Notes: generated by a model not told the origin, from the letters alone. DNA of 9,909 bases from Planctomycetota bacterium (GCA_026692825.1 JAPLOC010000561.1:1-9909), one strand, 5' to 3'; shown: positions 1 to 7,434, numbered from the stretch's first letter. Program-made: numbers and translations.

Positions 1-50
1 TGCGGGGCCTTGTCCCCGCCTTTCCTTCATCCGACATCGACACCCGGCAG
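1..50. repeat. Intergenic inverted repeat, copy 1 (cut by the window edge)
   Basis: This stretch matches the reverse complement of 5350-5399 at 47 of 50 positions by direct reading; the mismatches are at 36, 44 and 45. It contains a perfect 6-bp hairpin, GCGGGG/CCCCGC, with a 6-nt loop (2-19). It lies just past the 3' end of the dehydrogenase gene, whose stop codon is at 86-88. A second small hairpin, CGGCAG/CTGCCG (45-50 with 61-66), sits between the repeat and that stop codon. The left part may continue outside the window. It could act as a terminator or be a non-coding dispersed repeat; no T-run follows the hairpin. Confidence 0.8.
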
Positions 51-85
51 GCACTCCAAACTGCCGTCGTTTGCCGGCTGATGGC

Positions 86-880
86 CTATCCCATCTTCGG
101 TGGAACTCCCAGCGATTTCCCTCCGTCGATCGCGATGGAGGTTCCGGTGACAAAGAGTGCCGCGTCGCTGACGAGATACAACACCGCCTGCGCGACTTCT
201 GCGGGTGTGATCATTCGCCCGCAGGCGTTGGCGAAGGGACTGGCGGCGAGCAGTTCGCGCACTGCCGTCGCGCGATCGGGCGCTGCGTCGAGACTGTCGT
301 CCATCATGCGGGTCGCTCCCACGGGACCGGGGCAGACCGCGTTGATTCGAATCCGGTCGGGAGCGTGGCAGAGCGCCAGGCTCTTGGTCAGGGCGATGAG
401 CGCCCCCTTGCTGATGGAATAGACCGGGTCATGCGCTCTCGGAAGCAGTCCCGCGTTGCTGGCGATGTTGATGATCGACCCGCCGCCCATCGCACGCATT
501 TTGGGAATCGCGTGTTTGGCGGTTAGAAACGCCCCTTTGACGTTCGTGTCGAGACAGCGGTCCCACTCCTCCACGGTCACATCGGTGATCTGTTTCACCA
601 AGCCTACGCCGGCACTATTGACCACAATGTCGAGCCGGCCGGTTTCGGTTTCGGCCCATTCCATAAGCCCCGCGACGTCCGTTTCGCTCGTCACATCGCA
701 CACGATCTGGGCGATGCTCTCGGCAGCGAAGTCGGCTTCGGTCCCCGCGACGAAGTCGATGTCGGCAGCGAACACGCGCGCTCCCTGACTGGCGAGCAGA
801 AACGCGGTCGCCCGGCCGATGCCACTCGCTCCTCCGGTGACAATGGCGGTACGCTCGACAAGTGGTGTGGAATCGCGCAT
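86..880 (-). CDS. SDR family NAD(P)-dependent oxidoreductase
   Basis: A complete 264-residue classical short-chain dehydrogenase/reductase, a soluble cytoplasmic Rossmann-fold enzyme expected to oxidise or reduce a hydroxyl/keto group with NAD(P). Visible motifs in order: the cofactor-binding TGGASGIG at residues 15-22; an acidic residue (D40) at the end of the second strand, which usually favours NAD(H) over NADP(H); CDV at 61-63; NSAG at 88-91 (the usual NNAG with one change); the structural Asn in DTNVKGAF (113); catalytic Ser in the IINIASNAG strand (141); catalytic YSISK (Tyr154, Lys158); and PG at 184-185. The length is typical of the family. The start is at 880, just before the VERTAIVTGG strand; no clear Shine-Dalgarno is seen. 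The gene is divergent from the Mg2+ ATPase, 155 bp away, and has no partner that reveals a substrate. Alcohol, sugar or 3-oxoacyl substrates are all possible, so no gene symbol is given. Confidence 0.95.
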   Translation of the reverse strand: MRDSTPLVERTAIVTGGASGIGRATAFLLASQGARVFAADIDFVAGTEADFAAESIAQIVCDVTSETDVAGLMEWAETETGRLDIVVNSAGVGLVKQITDVTVEEWDRCLDTNVKGAFLTAKHAIPKMRAMGGGSIINIASNAGLLPRAHDPVYSISKGALIALTKSLALCHAPDRIRINAVCPGPVGATRMMDDSLDAAPDRATAVRELLAASPFANACGRMITPAEVAQAVLYLVSDAALFVTGTSIAIDGGKSLGVPPKMG

Positions 881-1023
881 GGAAATCGTCGGCGGGAAAA
901 TTCGGAATGAGGATCGGTTTCAAGGCGGCGGTTTGCCGGTTGGATTCTCGTGTTCATACAAGTTTGCCCACTGTCTCGCAAACCGAACCCAAGCGACAAC
1001 GTCCATTTCGGATCCGAATCGGG

Positions 1024-1029
1024 TAGAAT
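1024..1029 (+). promoter_or_regulatory. Possible -10 element for a leaderless mgtA transcript
   Basis: TAGAAT matches five of six positions of TATAAT and fits TANNNT. It ends 6 bp before the ATG at 1036, so transcription from it would begin at or next to the start codon and give a leaderless mRNA. There is no properly spaced Shine-Dalgarno; the only purine run, AAGAG, touches the ATG. No convincing -35 box lies 16-18 bp upstream. This is inference from position. Confidence 0.3.
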
Positions 1030-1035
1030 CAAGAG

Positions 1036-3666
1036 ATGCTGAGAGCCCTCGATGCCCTGTTGAATGCCCACATCGCCGCCGGGAAGCATCATGCCCAGGC
1101 GGCGCGGTATGTCGCCCCCGGCTTACTGGAGGCGGCGGCGGCCGAGCCTGACGCCGTCCTCGCACAACTCGAAACGACGTCCGCTGGTCTTACTGCGGAT
1201 GAGGTCGAGCGGCGTCGCGCCGAATTCGGCCCGAACACTATCGCCGCCGAACAACAGTACCGTCGTCTGAAGCTGTTCGCGAAAGCGATGCTCAACCCGC
1301 TGGTAATCCTGCTGCTGGTTCTGGCGGGGGTGTCGTTCGCGACGGGAGATCCCCGGGCCGGCGGCATGATGGTACTGATGGTCATGCTGGGGGTCGGCTT
1401 GCGGTTCTTACAAGAATCACGGGCCGACGCGGCGGCGGCACGGTTGAAGGCAATGATCCGCGTGACCGCGACCGTCATTCGGGACGGAACGCCAAGGGAG
1501 GTTCCTTCGGTCGAACTGGTGCCGGGGGATCTGCTGCAACTGGCGGCGGGCGACATGATTCCCGCCGACCTGCGGCTCATCTCAAGCAAAGATCTGTATA
1601 TCACCCAATCGGCGCTGACCGGCGAGGCATTTCCCGTTGAGAAGCAGCATGCGGCGGAGGATCCCAAAGGGCGCTCTCCCCTGGAGCTGAAAAACCTCTG
1701 CTTTCTGGGAACCAGCGTGGAGACGGGGTCGGCCATCGGCGTGATCGTGGCGACTGGCGCGGCGACCTGCCTGGGGGCGATGGCGAACACGCTGCTGCAG
1801 CCTCCCCCTCCGACCAGTTTTGACCGGGGAATCAGCAAGTTTACTTGGCTGATGATTCGGTTTGTCGCGGTGATGGTGCCGCTGGTGTTTCTGATCAACG
1901 GGTTCTCTCGGGGGAACTGGCACGAGGCGTTCTTCTTCGCGGTGGCGGTAGCGGTCGGGCTGACGCCCGAAATGCTGCCGATGATCGTTTCGGTCTGTCT
2001 GTCGCGGGGGGCGATGGAACTCTCCCGTCGGCAGGTGGTGGTGAAGCGGTTGAACGCGATTCAGAATCTGGGGGCGATGGACGTCTTGTGTACCGACAAG
2101 ACGGGCACGCTGACGATGGATCACATCATTCTCGAGAAACACTGCGACGTCACCGCGCGCGACGACGATGAAGTGCTGGCACTGGCGTACCTCAACAGTC
2201 ATTTTCAGACCGGACTGCGGAATGTGATGGACCGCTGCATTCTGGACTACAAAGATCTGCACCAGCAGTTGCGGATTCCCGAGTGCGACAAGGTCGACGA
2301 GATTCCCTTCGATTTCAAACGGAAGGTGATGTCCGTCGTGGTGCGGCTGCACGACGGCACACATCGCCTGATCTGCAAAGGGGCGTCGGACGAGGTCTTC
2401 AGTCGTTGCACGGGTTTTGAACTCGACGGTGAGATTCACCCCATGGAACATGCGTTGATCGAGGACTTGAAAAGCGAGTACCGCGATCTCGGGAGCGACG
2501 GGTTTCGCGTGTTGGCGCTCGCCTACCGCGACCTGCCGCCCCAGTCGGCCTATTCGACCCGCGACGAAAGCGAATTGATTCTGCGGGGTTATGTGGCGTT
2601 TCTCGACCCGCCCAAGGACTCGGCACTCCCCGCGATCACCGCGTTACGCGACAATGGCGTGAACCTGAAAGTCCTGACGGGGGACAACGAGCTGGTCAGC
2701 CGCAAAATCTGCGCCGAGGTCGGTATGACCGTCGGTCGGGTCATGCTGGGGGACGAAATCGAGCACTTGAACGACCAGCAGCTTGGCGAAGCGGTCGAAG
2801 AGACCGCGCTCTACGCGCGGCTGTCGCCAACCCACAAGCAGCGGATCATTCGGGCGCTGCAATCGAAGGGCCATGTGGTTGGGTTTCTGGGTGATGGCAT
2901 CAACGACGCGCCGGCCTTGCGGACGGCGGATGTGGGGATTTCGGTCGACACGGCGGTGGACATCGCGAAGGAGTCGGCCGACGCGATTCTGCTGGAAAAG
3001 AGCCTGCTGGTGCTGGCGACCGCAGTTGTCGAAGGGCGGAAAGTGTTTGTCAACATTCTGAAGTACATTCGGATGGGGGCGAGTTCCAATTTCGGCAATA
3101 TGTTCAGCGTGCTGGGGGGGAGTCTGTTTCTGCCATTTGTGCCAATGGCACCGATGCAGATTCTGATGAACAATCTGTTGTACGACGTGTCGCAACTTCC
3201 GATTCCGACCGACCGGGTCGATCCCGAGCAGATTTCCCATCCGCGCCCCTGGTCGATGGGACAGATTGTGCGGTTTATCGTCTTGATTGGACCGTGCAGT
3301 TCGCTGTTCGATTACACGACCTATTTCATCATGCTGTACGTGTTTGATTGCTGGAATCCGGCCCGCGCGGCGCTGTTTCAAACCGGATGGTTCGTCGAAT
3401 CGCTGTTAACGCAGACGCTGATCATTCACATCATCCGCACCAACAAGATCCCCTTTTTGCAGAGCCACGCGAGCTGGGCACTGATTGGCACGACGGTCGC
3501 GGTGATGGCCGTCGGGATCTGGCTGCCGGGTTCGCCGCTGGGACCGGAATTGGGGTTTGAGCCGCTGCCGGGTTTGTACTGGCCCCTGTTGATGCTGACG
3601 TTGCTGGGGTATACGGTTGTCACACAGGGGGTGAAGATGTGGCTGTTGAAACGCCATTGGTTGTGA
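1036..3666 (+). CDS. mgtA: P-type Mg2+-transporting ATPase, MgtA/MgtB type
   Basis: A complete 876-residue P-type ATPase of the P3B magnesium-importing class, close to the roughly 900-residue length of enterobacterial MgtA. It is an inner-membrane pump that uses ATP to bring Mg2+ into the cytoplasm. The N-terminal cation-ATPase domain has GLTADEVERRRAEFGPN (51-67). The first membrane pair is near 85-126. The actuator loop has LTGEAFP (194-200), with TGEA in place of the common TGES. The MgtA-like fourth helix reads VGLTPEMLPMI (307-317). The phosphorylation loop is DKTGTLT with Asp354, the nucleotide-binding domain has KGA (448-450), and the hinge has TGDN (548-551) and GDGINDAP (619-626). 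The sixth-helix region has SSNFGNMFSVL (683-693), followed by NNLLYDVSQLPIP (712-724), which is strongly MgtA-like, and then a further membrane bundle to the C-terminus. All catalytic residues are present. Regulators are not evident, and no riboswitch-like long leader precedes it. A terminator candidate follows the gene. Confidence 0.96.
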   Translation: MLRALDALLNAHIAAGKHHAQAARYVAPGLLEAAAAEPDAVLAQLETTSAGLTADEVERRRAEFGPNTIAAEQQYRRLKLFAKAMLNPLVILLLVLAGVSFATGDPRAGGMMVLMVMLGVGLRFLQESRADAAAARLKAMIRVTATVIRDGTPREVPSVELVPGDLLQLAAGDMIPADLRLISSKDLYITQSALTGEAFPVEKQHAAEDPKGRSPLELKNLCFLGTSVETGSAIGVIVATGAATCLGAMANTLLQPPPPTSFDRGISKFTWLMIRFVAVMVPLVFLINGFSRGNWHEAFFFAVAVAVGLTPEMLPMIVSVCLSRGAMELSRRQVVVKRLNAIQNLGAMDVLCTDKTGTLTMDHIILEKHCDVTARDDDEVLALAYLNSHFQTGLRNVMDRCILDYKDLHQQLRIPECDKVDEIPFDFKRKVMSVVVRLHDGTHRLICKGASDEVFSRCTGFELDGEIHPMEHALIEDLKSEYRDLGSDGFRVLALAYRDLPPQSAYSTRDESELILRGYVAFLDPPKDSALPAITALRDNGVNLKVLTGDNELVSRKICAEVGMTVGRVMLGDEIEHLNDQQLGEAVEETALYARLSPTHKQRIIRALQSKGHVVGFLGDGINDAPALRTADVGISVDTAVDIAKESADAILLEKSLLVLATAVVEGRKVFVNILKYIRMGASSNFGNMFSVLGGSLFLPFVPMAPMQILMNNLLYDVSQLPIPTDRVDPEQISHPRPWSMGQIVRFIVLIGPCSSLFDYTTYFIMLYVFDCWNPARAALFQTGWFVESLLTQTLIIHIIRTNKIPFLQSHASWALIGTTVAVMAVGIWLPGSPLGPELGFEPLPGLYWPLLMLTLLGYTVVTQGVKMWLLKRHWL

Positions 3667-3679
3667 CGCGACGGCGAGT

Positions 3680-3712
3680 GCCGGCTCGATTACGATAATC
3701 GGGCGGCGTTTT
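3680..3712 (+). terminator. Probable intrinsic terminator after mgtA
   Basis: A hairpin starts 13 bp after the mgtA stop codon. The inner stem CGATTA/TAATCG encloses a 3-nt loop (3693-3695). The stem continues through a T-G wobble, C-G and G-C, and then, past one bulged G, through GCC/GGC. That gives about 12 pairs in total. It is followed by TTTT at 3709-3712. The short T-run is weak, but the stem is strong and correctly placed. It separates mgtA from the next gene in the same direction. Confidence 0.6.
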
Positions 3713-3774
3713 CACAACGGCGCGCGCTCCGCAATTCATCCTCCCAAACACGGCGAATTCCTGTCGACTCCAAC

Positions 3775-5202
3775 GTGACCACTCCACAGCCACCCGGGAA
3801 CCGACCGAAAACCGATTTGCCGCACAAGGGGCGGGTGCGATTGAAGATCGGGCCGATCATTGAACAGGCCGACGCGGCACGGGAGCGGATTGTCCGCGAA
3901 TTGCCACAGCATCCGGGCCTGGCGAGCCTGGCAGAGGCGACGGCGCGGGTCGCCCACGAAGCGGAACGCGTTTCGAGGAAACTGCGGCGGCCGTTCGGGC
4001 TGCATCGGCTGCCGGTCCTGTTTCTGGGGGCGGCGCTGGTTCTGTTGTTGAGCTGGCTCTACTCCGAGTTTCTCCGCGACACGACCCTGAAGATCGCGCT
4101 GCCGGACCGTGACGCCCAGCAATTGCGAAATCGCGTTCAAGCCGATCAGCAGCGACTGAAATTCCAGACGGTTGTCGTGCCCGGTTCGAGCGAAGGGGCG
4201 AAAATGGTGGCGAAGGGGGAAGTCGATCTGGCGTTTGTCCAGGGAGGGATTCCGATCGCCGAGGAACTCCCCCGGTTGCAGACTCCCAATCCGGAACTGG
4301 CACTCTGGTTTGTGCGGGAACGAATCGGCGAAATCAGCGAGATCCGCACGGTGTTGACTTCGTCGAACGGGGAGGGGAGCCATTCGGTCGCAAAACTGGT
4401 CTTCAGTGGCTGGAATCTGGATTCGCAAATCGAATATCGGCACGAGTGGCGACAGTTGGCGAACGTGAAGGACTATGAGATTCCCGCGGATATTGACGCG
4501 GTGTTCGTTGTGAAGGATGTGGCGGACGAAGCGACGCTGCGCGGTACGGCCCGGTTGGCCGACGCGGGATTTCGCCTCCGCCCGCTGAACCTCGGTGCGC
4601 GGGCCGAACGCTATTCGTTCCTGAAGTCATTCGAGATCCCTGTCGGCTATTTCAGAACGGCTCCCCCATTTCCGGCGGACGCGACGCCGACCTATACCGT
4701 GGCGACGTACCTGGTGGGTCGGCGGGGATTGACGGCGACCATGCTGACATCGGCGGCCAAGCTGCTGGATGGAGCGCCGCCCACCCTGTCCGCCAGCGGG
4801 ATGGAACCCGGGCTGAATCAGGCGAGCGAACTGTTTCAGGGACTCGACGCGTTCCTGGGGATTCTGATCAACATCGGCCTGGCGTTTCTTGCCCTCATGG
4901 GTTGGGAAATGCTGGCGTATCGCAGACAGTTCCACGAACTGAATTCGCTGATCAGCCTGATCAGCGTGCATCAAAGTTCCAAAGATGTGCTGGCGGTCGC
5001 CGACCCGTCGATTCGCAAAAACAACCTGACCTATCTGAGCCTTTGCAGCGACCTGCTGGGGCTGATCAGCATGATCGCGGGGTACTACACGCAGGAGAAC
5101 TCATCGCTCCTGTTCAACAACCTTCCCGAAATCATTCACCAGCGGTGCGACGGACTGAAGATCAACATTCAGTTGAAGATTCTGCACGCGACGATTGGGT
5201 GA
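3775..5202 (+). CDS. Membrane-anchored TAXI/NMT1-like solute-binding protein
   Basis: A 475-residue protein that starts at GTG; no clear Shine-Dalgarno is seen, so the exact start is uncertain. The N-terminal 75 residues are hydrophilic and end in a basic stretch (KLRRPFGLHR). A membrane helix follows (about 79-97), then a periplasmic domain of about 260 residues, a second helix (about 358-378), and a basic AYRRQFHE stretch leading into a cytoplasmic tail of about 95 residues. The outer domain begins with LKIALPDRDAQQ and has VVPGSSEGAKMVAKGEVDLAFVQGG (in residues 133-158). That is the pattern of TAXI-type TRAP and NMT1-like type II periplasmic binding folds, where the ligand domain senses or captures a small anion. 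Unlike ordinary TAXI binding proteins, this one is tethered at both ends and has no signal-peptide cleavage or TRAP permease genes beside it. It may be a sensor or scaffold rather than a shuttle subunit. The family call comes from motif recognition only; the ligand is unknown. Confidence 0.75.
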   Translation: MTTPQPPGNRPKTDLPHKGRVRLKIGPIIEQADAARERIVRELPQHPGLASLAEATARVAHEAERVSRKLRRPFGLHRLPVLFLGAALVLLLSWLYSEFLRDTTLKIALPDRDAQQLRNRVQADQQRLKFQTVVVPGSSEGAKMVAKGEVDLAFVQGGIPIAEELPRLQTPNPELALWFVRERIGEISEIRTVLTSSNGEGSHSVAKLVFSGWNLDSQIEYRHEWRQLANVKDYEIPADIDAVFVVKDVADEATLRGTARLADAGFRLRPLNLGARAERYSFLKSFEIPVGYFRTAPPFPADATPTYTVATYLVGRRGLTATMLTSAAKLLDGAPPTLSASGMEPGLNQASELFQGLDAFLGILINIGLAFLALMGWEMLAYRRQFHELNSLISLISVHQSSKDVLAVADPSIRKNNLTYLSLCSDLLGLISMIAGYYTQENSSLLFNNLPEIIHQRCDGLKINIQLKILHATIG

Positions 5203-5264
5203 GTTTTTGGCTGGGAGGTGAGAGACATCGTTGATGTGGCTGACCGGCACGACGCGCCATACCC

Positions 5265-5399
5265 CGGGCGGCCAGTGTCGAGACTTTCTGGCGGAGCCGC
5301 GCCCGTCAGGAAGCGTTGCTCGAATGCTTCCGCCGCGCGTCGTTTCTGTCTGCCGATTGTCGAAGTCGGATGAAGGAAAGGCGGGGACAAGGCCCCGCA
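5265..5399. repeat. Hairpin-rich intergenic element containing inverted repeat copy 2
   Basis: The segment 5350-5399 is the inverted counterpart of window positions 1-50 (47 of 50 identical). It ends in the hairpin GCGGGG-ACAAGG-CCCCGC at 5381-5398. A second hairpin, GAAGCGTT-GCTCG-AATGCTTC, with 8 pairs including one G-T, lies at 5310-5330. The element fills the gap between the converging 3' ends of the TAXI-like gene and the ABC pseudogene. The left boundary is a guess: the part before 5350 has no visible partner in this window. No transposase or reading frame is associated with it. It may serve as a bidirectional terminator or belong to a dispersed non-coding repeat family. Confidence 0.7.
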
Positions 5400-5418
5400 C
5401 TCCATGGAAAACAGTGTT

Positions 5419-6878
5419 TCACGATGCCATGGGCGTCAACGCGATTGACTCCACTCCCGTCATCGCCCCCGCGACTCGTTCCTCCGTGAATTCGCTGCGC
5501 GGAATCTCGGCGACCACTTGGCCCCGGCGCAGCACGACCAGCCGATGGGACAGCGCCAGCAGTTCGGGCAGGTCGGACGAGATCAAGAGGATCGCGGTTC
5601 CTTCCCGGGCCAGGGCGATGATCAGTTCATGAATTTCCCGTTTCGCCCCCACGTCGACGCCGCGTGTCGGTTCATCCACCACCAGCACCCGGCACCCTGT
5701 CGCCAAACCGCGTCGATGTCTGGCGTGCGGATGGCCAGACGTTGGCGGGCCGACTCGGCGATCTTCCGTTCCTGACTCCGGTTCAGTTTTCCCAACCAGC
5801 CCCGCAGTCGGTCGAGGATCGACAGGGTGGAGTTCTCGCGAACCGACATCCCCAAGACCAGTCCCTGCCGTTTGCGGTCTTCGGGTATGAGTCCGATTCC
5901 CAGTTTGAGTGCCTGGCGCGGCGACCGGATGCGGATCGGGTTTCCATCGATCTCCAATTCGCCGGTGTAGTCCGGGTGCAGCCCGGCCAGCGTTTCGCCC
6001 AACTCGGTCCGCCCCGCCCCAACCAGCCCCGCCAGCCCGACGATTTCCCCCGCGCGAAGTTCCAGGTCGACCTTGGTGAAGCGACCGGGAAGTGACAGCC
6101 GGCGAATTCGAATTCTGGGTGGCCCCGAGGACGGCAATGGCGTTCCCAGATCGACGGCGTCGACGTTTCGCCCAACCATCAGCCGAACGATTCCCTGCGG
6201 ATCGAGTTCGCCGATCGGCTTGGTCGCGACATGCCGTCCGTCGCGGAGGATTGTGGCGGTTTGGCAGAGTGCGAAAATCTCTTCGAGTCGGTGTGAGACA
6301 TAGAGAATCGTCGTCCCTTCCGCCTGGAGAGCGTGGATCAGTTGAAAGAGATTCTCGGTCTCGGCCCGCCCCAGCGAACTCGTCGGTTCGTCAAAGACCA
6401 AAACCCGCGCCCCGAGTCCGACCGCCGCCGCGATTTGAACCAGTTGTTCCTGGGCGAGGGACAATGTCCCCAGGCGCGCGTCAACATCGACATCGAGCCG
6501 GACCCGGGCCAGCAGAGTTCGGGCGCGATCGCGCAGCTTGGCACGATCAAGCCGCCAGCCCCGGCTGGGCAAATCGTGCAGGCAGAGATTTTCGGCGATT
6601 GACAGATCGGGACAGAACACCAGTTCCTGATGCACAATTCCAACGCCAGCCCGCATTGCTTCGCGCGGCGAATGGAACTGAACTGGTCGCCCGTCAAGCG
6701 CGATCTGCCCCGATTCCGGCCGATAGAGGCCGGCCAGAATCTTTCCCAGCGTGCTTTTCCCCGCGCCATTCTCGCCGAGCAACGCGTGACACGCGCCGCT
6801 GGCGACTTCGAACGAAACGTCCGAAAGTGCCTGAACGCCGGGGAACGACCGGGAGACGTGTTGGAAATGGACCTGCAT
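5419..6878 (-). pseudogene. Sugar ABC transporter ATPase (RbsA/MglA type), disrupted by internal deletion and frameshift
   Basis: Two frames together give an almost complete double-ATPase subunit of a ribose/galactose-type importer. Residue numbers are from the ATG at 6878. The first domain has Walker A GENGAGKST (35-43), IVHQE (Q-loop, 81-85), the family's modified signature LSLAQEQLVQIA (139-150), Walker B VLVFDEP (159-165) and YVSHR (193-197). The second domain starts with GLAGLVGAGRTEL (281-293) and runs to RTPDIDAV (384-391). The frame then breaks near 5704-5712. The other frame resumes with LATGCRVLVVDEPTRG and continues through ISSDLPELL to the TGA at 5419-5421. Compared with E. coli RbsA, about 16 residues are missing, including the LSGGNQQK signature. 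With the shift, this means a deletion of about 49 nt. Read straight through, the first frame ends about 20 residues later (stop at 5622). Loss of that signature should damage the main ATP site, so I call it a pseudogene. No permease or binding protein lies next to it. Confidence 0.88.
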
Positions 6879-6902
6879 GCGGGGGGGAGTTCCAGGGGGA
6901 TG

Positions 6903-6933
6903 TGGGATGTGGATCATAGCGATCCACATCCCA
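6903..6933 (-). terminator. Perfect 13-bp hairpin between the small gene and the ABC pseudogene
   Basis: TGGGATGTGGATC (6903-6915) pairs without mismatch with GATCCACATCCCA (6921-6933) around a 5-nt loop. It starts 19 bp past the stop codon of the 73-residue gene on the minus strand and lies 25 bp upstream of the ABC ATPase ATG. It can act as a terminator for the small gene or as a leader hairpin for the ATPase. No T-run follows in the minus direction, so the terminator role is uncertain; the hairpin itself is clear. Confidence 0.55.
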
Positions 6934-6951
6934 ATCTGGATCCGTCCGCGT

Positions 6952-7173
6952 TCAGGCCCCGCGACGCATATTCCAATACGTGGACAGGACTTCGTAGAGG
7001 TCGGAGGAGATCTGGACGTCGTCGTGACGGAAGTCGCGGAGCCAGGCACGGCGACTCTGAGACGCGTCGGTCAGTATGGAAACAAGCTCCCCCAGTGGGA
7101 TCGTGACCCGATTTTCGTTCACCAGCGACTCTTGAGCTTCATCACCCGTGTAGAGCTTCAATCGCGACTGCAT
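6952..7173 (-). CDS. Small protein of unknown function (73 residues)
   Basis: I do not recognise the family. The protein is soluble, with no membrane segment, cysteine cluster or signal peptide. The N-terminus reads MQSRLKLYTGDEAQESLV, followed by NENRVTIPLGELVSILTDA (19-37), RRAWLRDF (41-48), and an acidic and amphipathic C-terminal half ending DLYEVLSTYWNMRRGA. The even mix of acidic, basic and hydrophobic residues looks like a folded protein. A purine-rich AGGGA (complement of 7184-7188) sits 10 nt before the ATG. A perfect 17-bp palindrome lies 33 bp upstream of the start and a perfect 13-bp hairpin follows the stop. Together these suggest a self-contained transcription unit. It points the same way as the ABC pseudogene but need not share its job. 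Confidence 0.65.
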   Translation of the reverse strand: MQSRLKLYTGDEAQESLVNENRVTIPLGELVSILTDASQSRRAWLRDFRHDDVQISSDLYEVLSTYWNMRRGA

Positions 7174-7205
7174 GGGGCCAACATCCCTGTGGAATGGAGA
7201 AAGGA

Positions 7206-7222
7206 CAGGTCATCATGACCTG
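7206..7222. promoter_or_regulatory. 17-bp perfect palindrome, possible operator
   Basis: CAGGTCAT-C-ATGACCTG is a perfect dyad with 8-bp arms and a single central base. It lies 33 bp upstream of the small gene on the minus strand, a usual place for an operator, and 274 bp upstream of the DUF1559 start on the plus strand. The form fits a homodimeric helix-turn-helix regulator, but no regulator gene of that type is in the window. As RNA it could also fold with a short loop. Confidence 0.45.
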
Positions 7223-7378
7223 AACAAAACAGAATCAGAAAAGCCCCGGTCCAATCGACCCGATTGAATCGCGAAGCATCCCGCCCAAAACAGATCGGCG
7301 TTGGGGTTGGTTCGACTTGAGCGATCTTTCCGGTTGGGCCGATTACCGGGAACAATTTTCGCCTGCCGGCTTTCCAGT

Positions 7379-7405
7379 TTGCCCGGATTGCCGGAAATTG
7401 CCCGG
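7379..7405 (+). promoter_or_regulatory. Three phased TTGCC(C)GG direct repeats
   Basis: TTGCCCGG at 7379-7386, TTGCCGG at 7388-7394 and TTGCCCGG at 7398-7405 begin 9 and 10 bp apart, about one helical turn. A further partial copy, CTGCCGG, is at 7363-7369. The third repeat directly abuts a possible -35 box at 7406. Such an arrangement is typical of activator sites that bind a protein in tandem on one DNA face. No binding protein is identified. Confidence 0.4.
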
Positions 7406-7434
7406 TTGATTCCATCCGATTTGCCTGATATCCT
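7406..7434 (+). promoter_or_regulatory. Possible sigma-70-like promoter for the DUF1559 gene
   Basis: TTGATT (7406-7411) and TATCCT (7429-7434) match four of six consensus positions each and are separated by 17 bp. Transcription would start about 55 bp before the ATG at 7496. Both boxes are imperfect; the placement beside the phased repeats is the main support. Confidence 0.3.

Noticed and set aside
6879..7049. A 57-codon upstream extension of the ABC ATPase frame.
   Set aside because: It reads through the 13-bp hairpin and overlaps the small gene; the family starts at the MQVHFQHVSRSFPG segment at 6878.
7158..7415. An 85-codon minus-strand reading frame in the divergent intergenic region.
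   Set aside because: It overlaps the start of the small gene, covers the palindrome and phased repeats, and shows no protein-like pattern.
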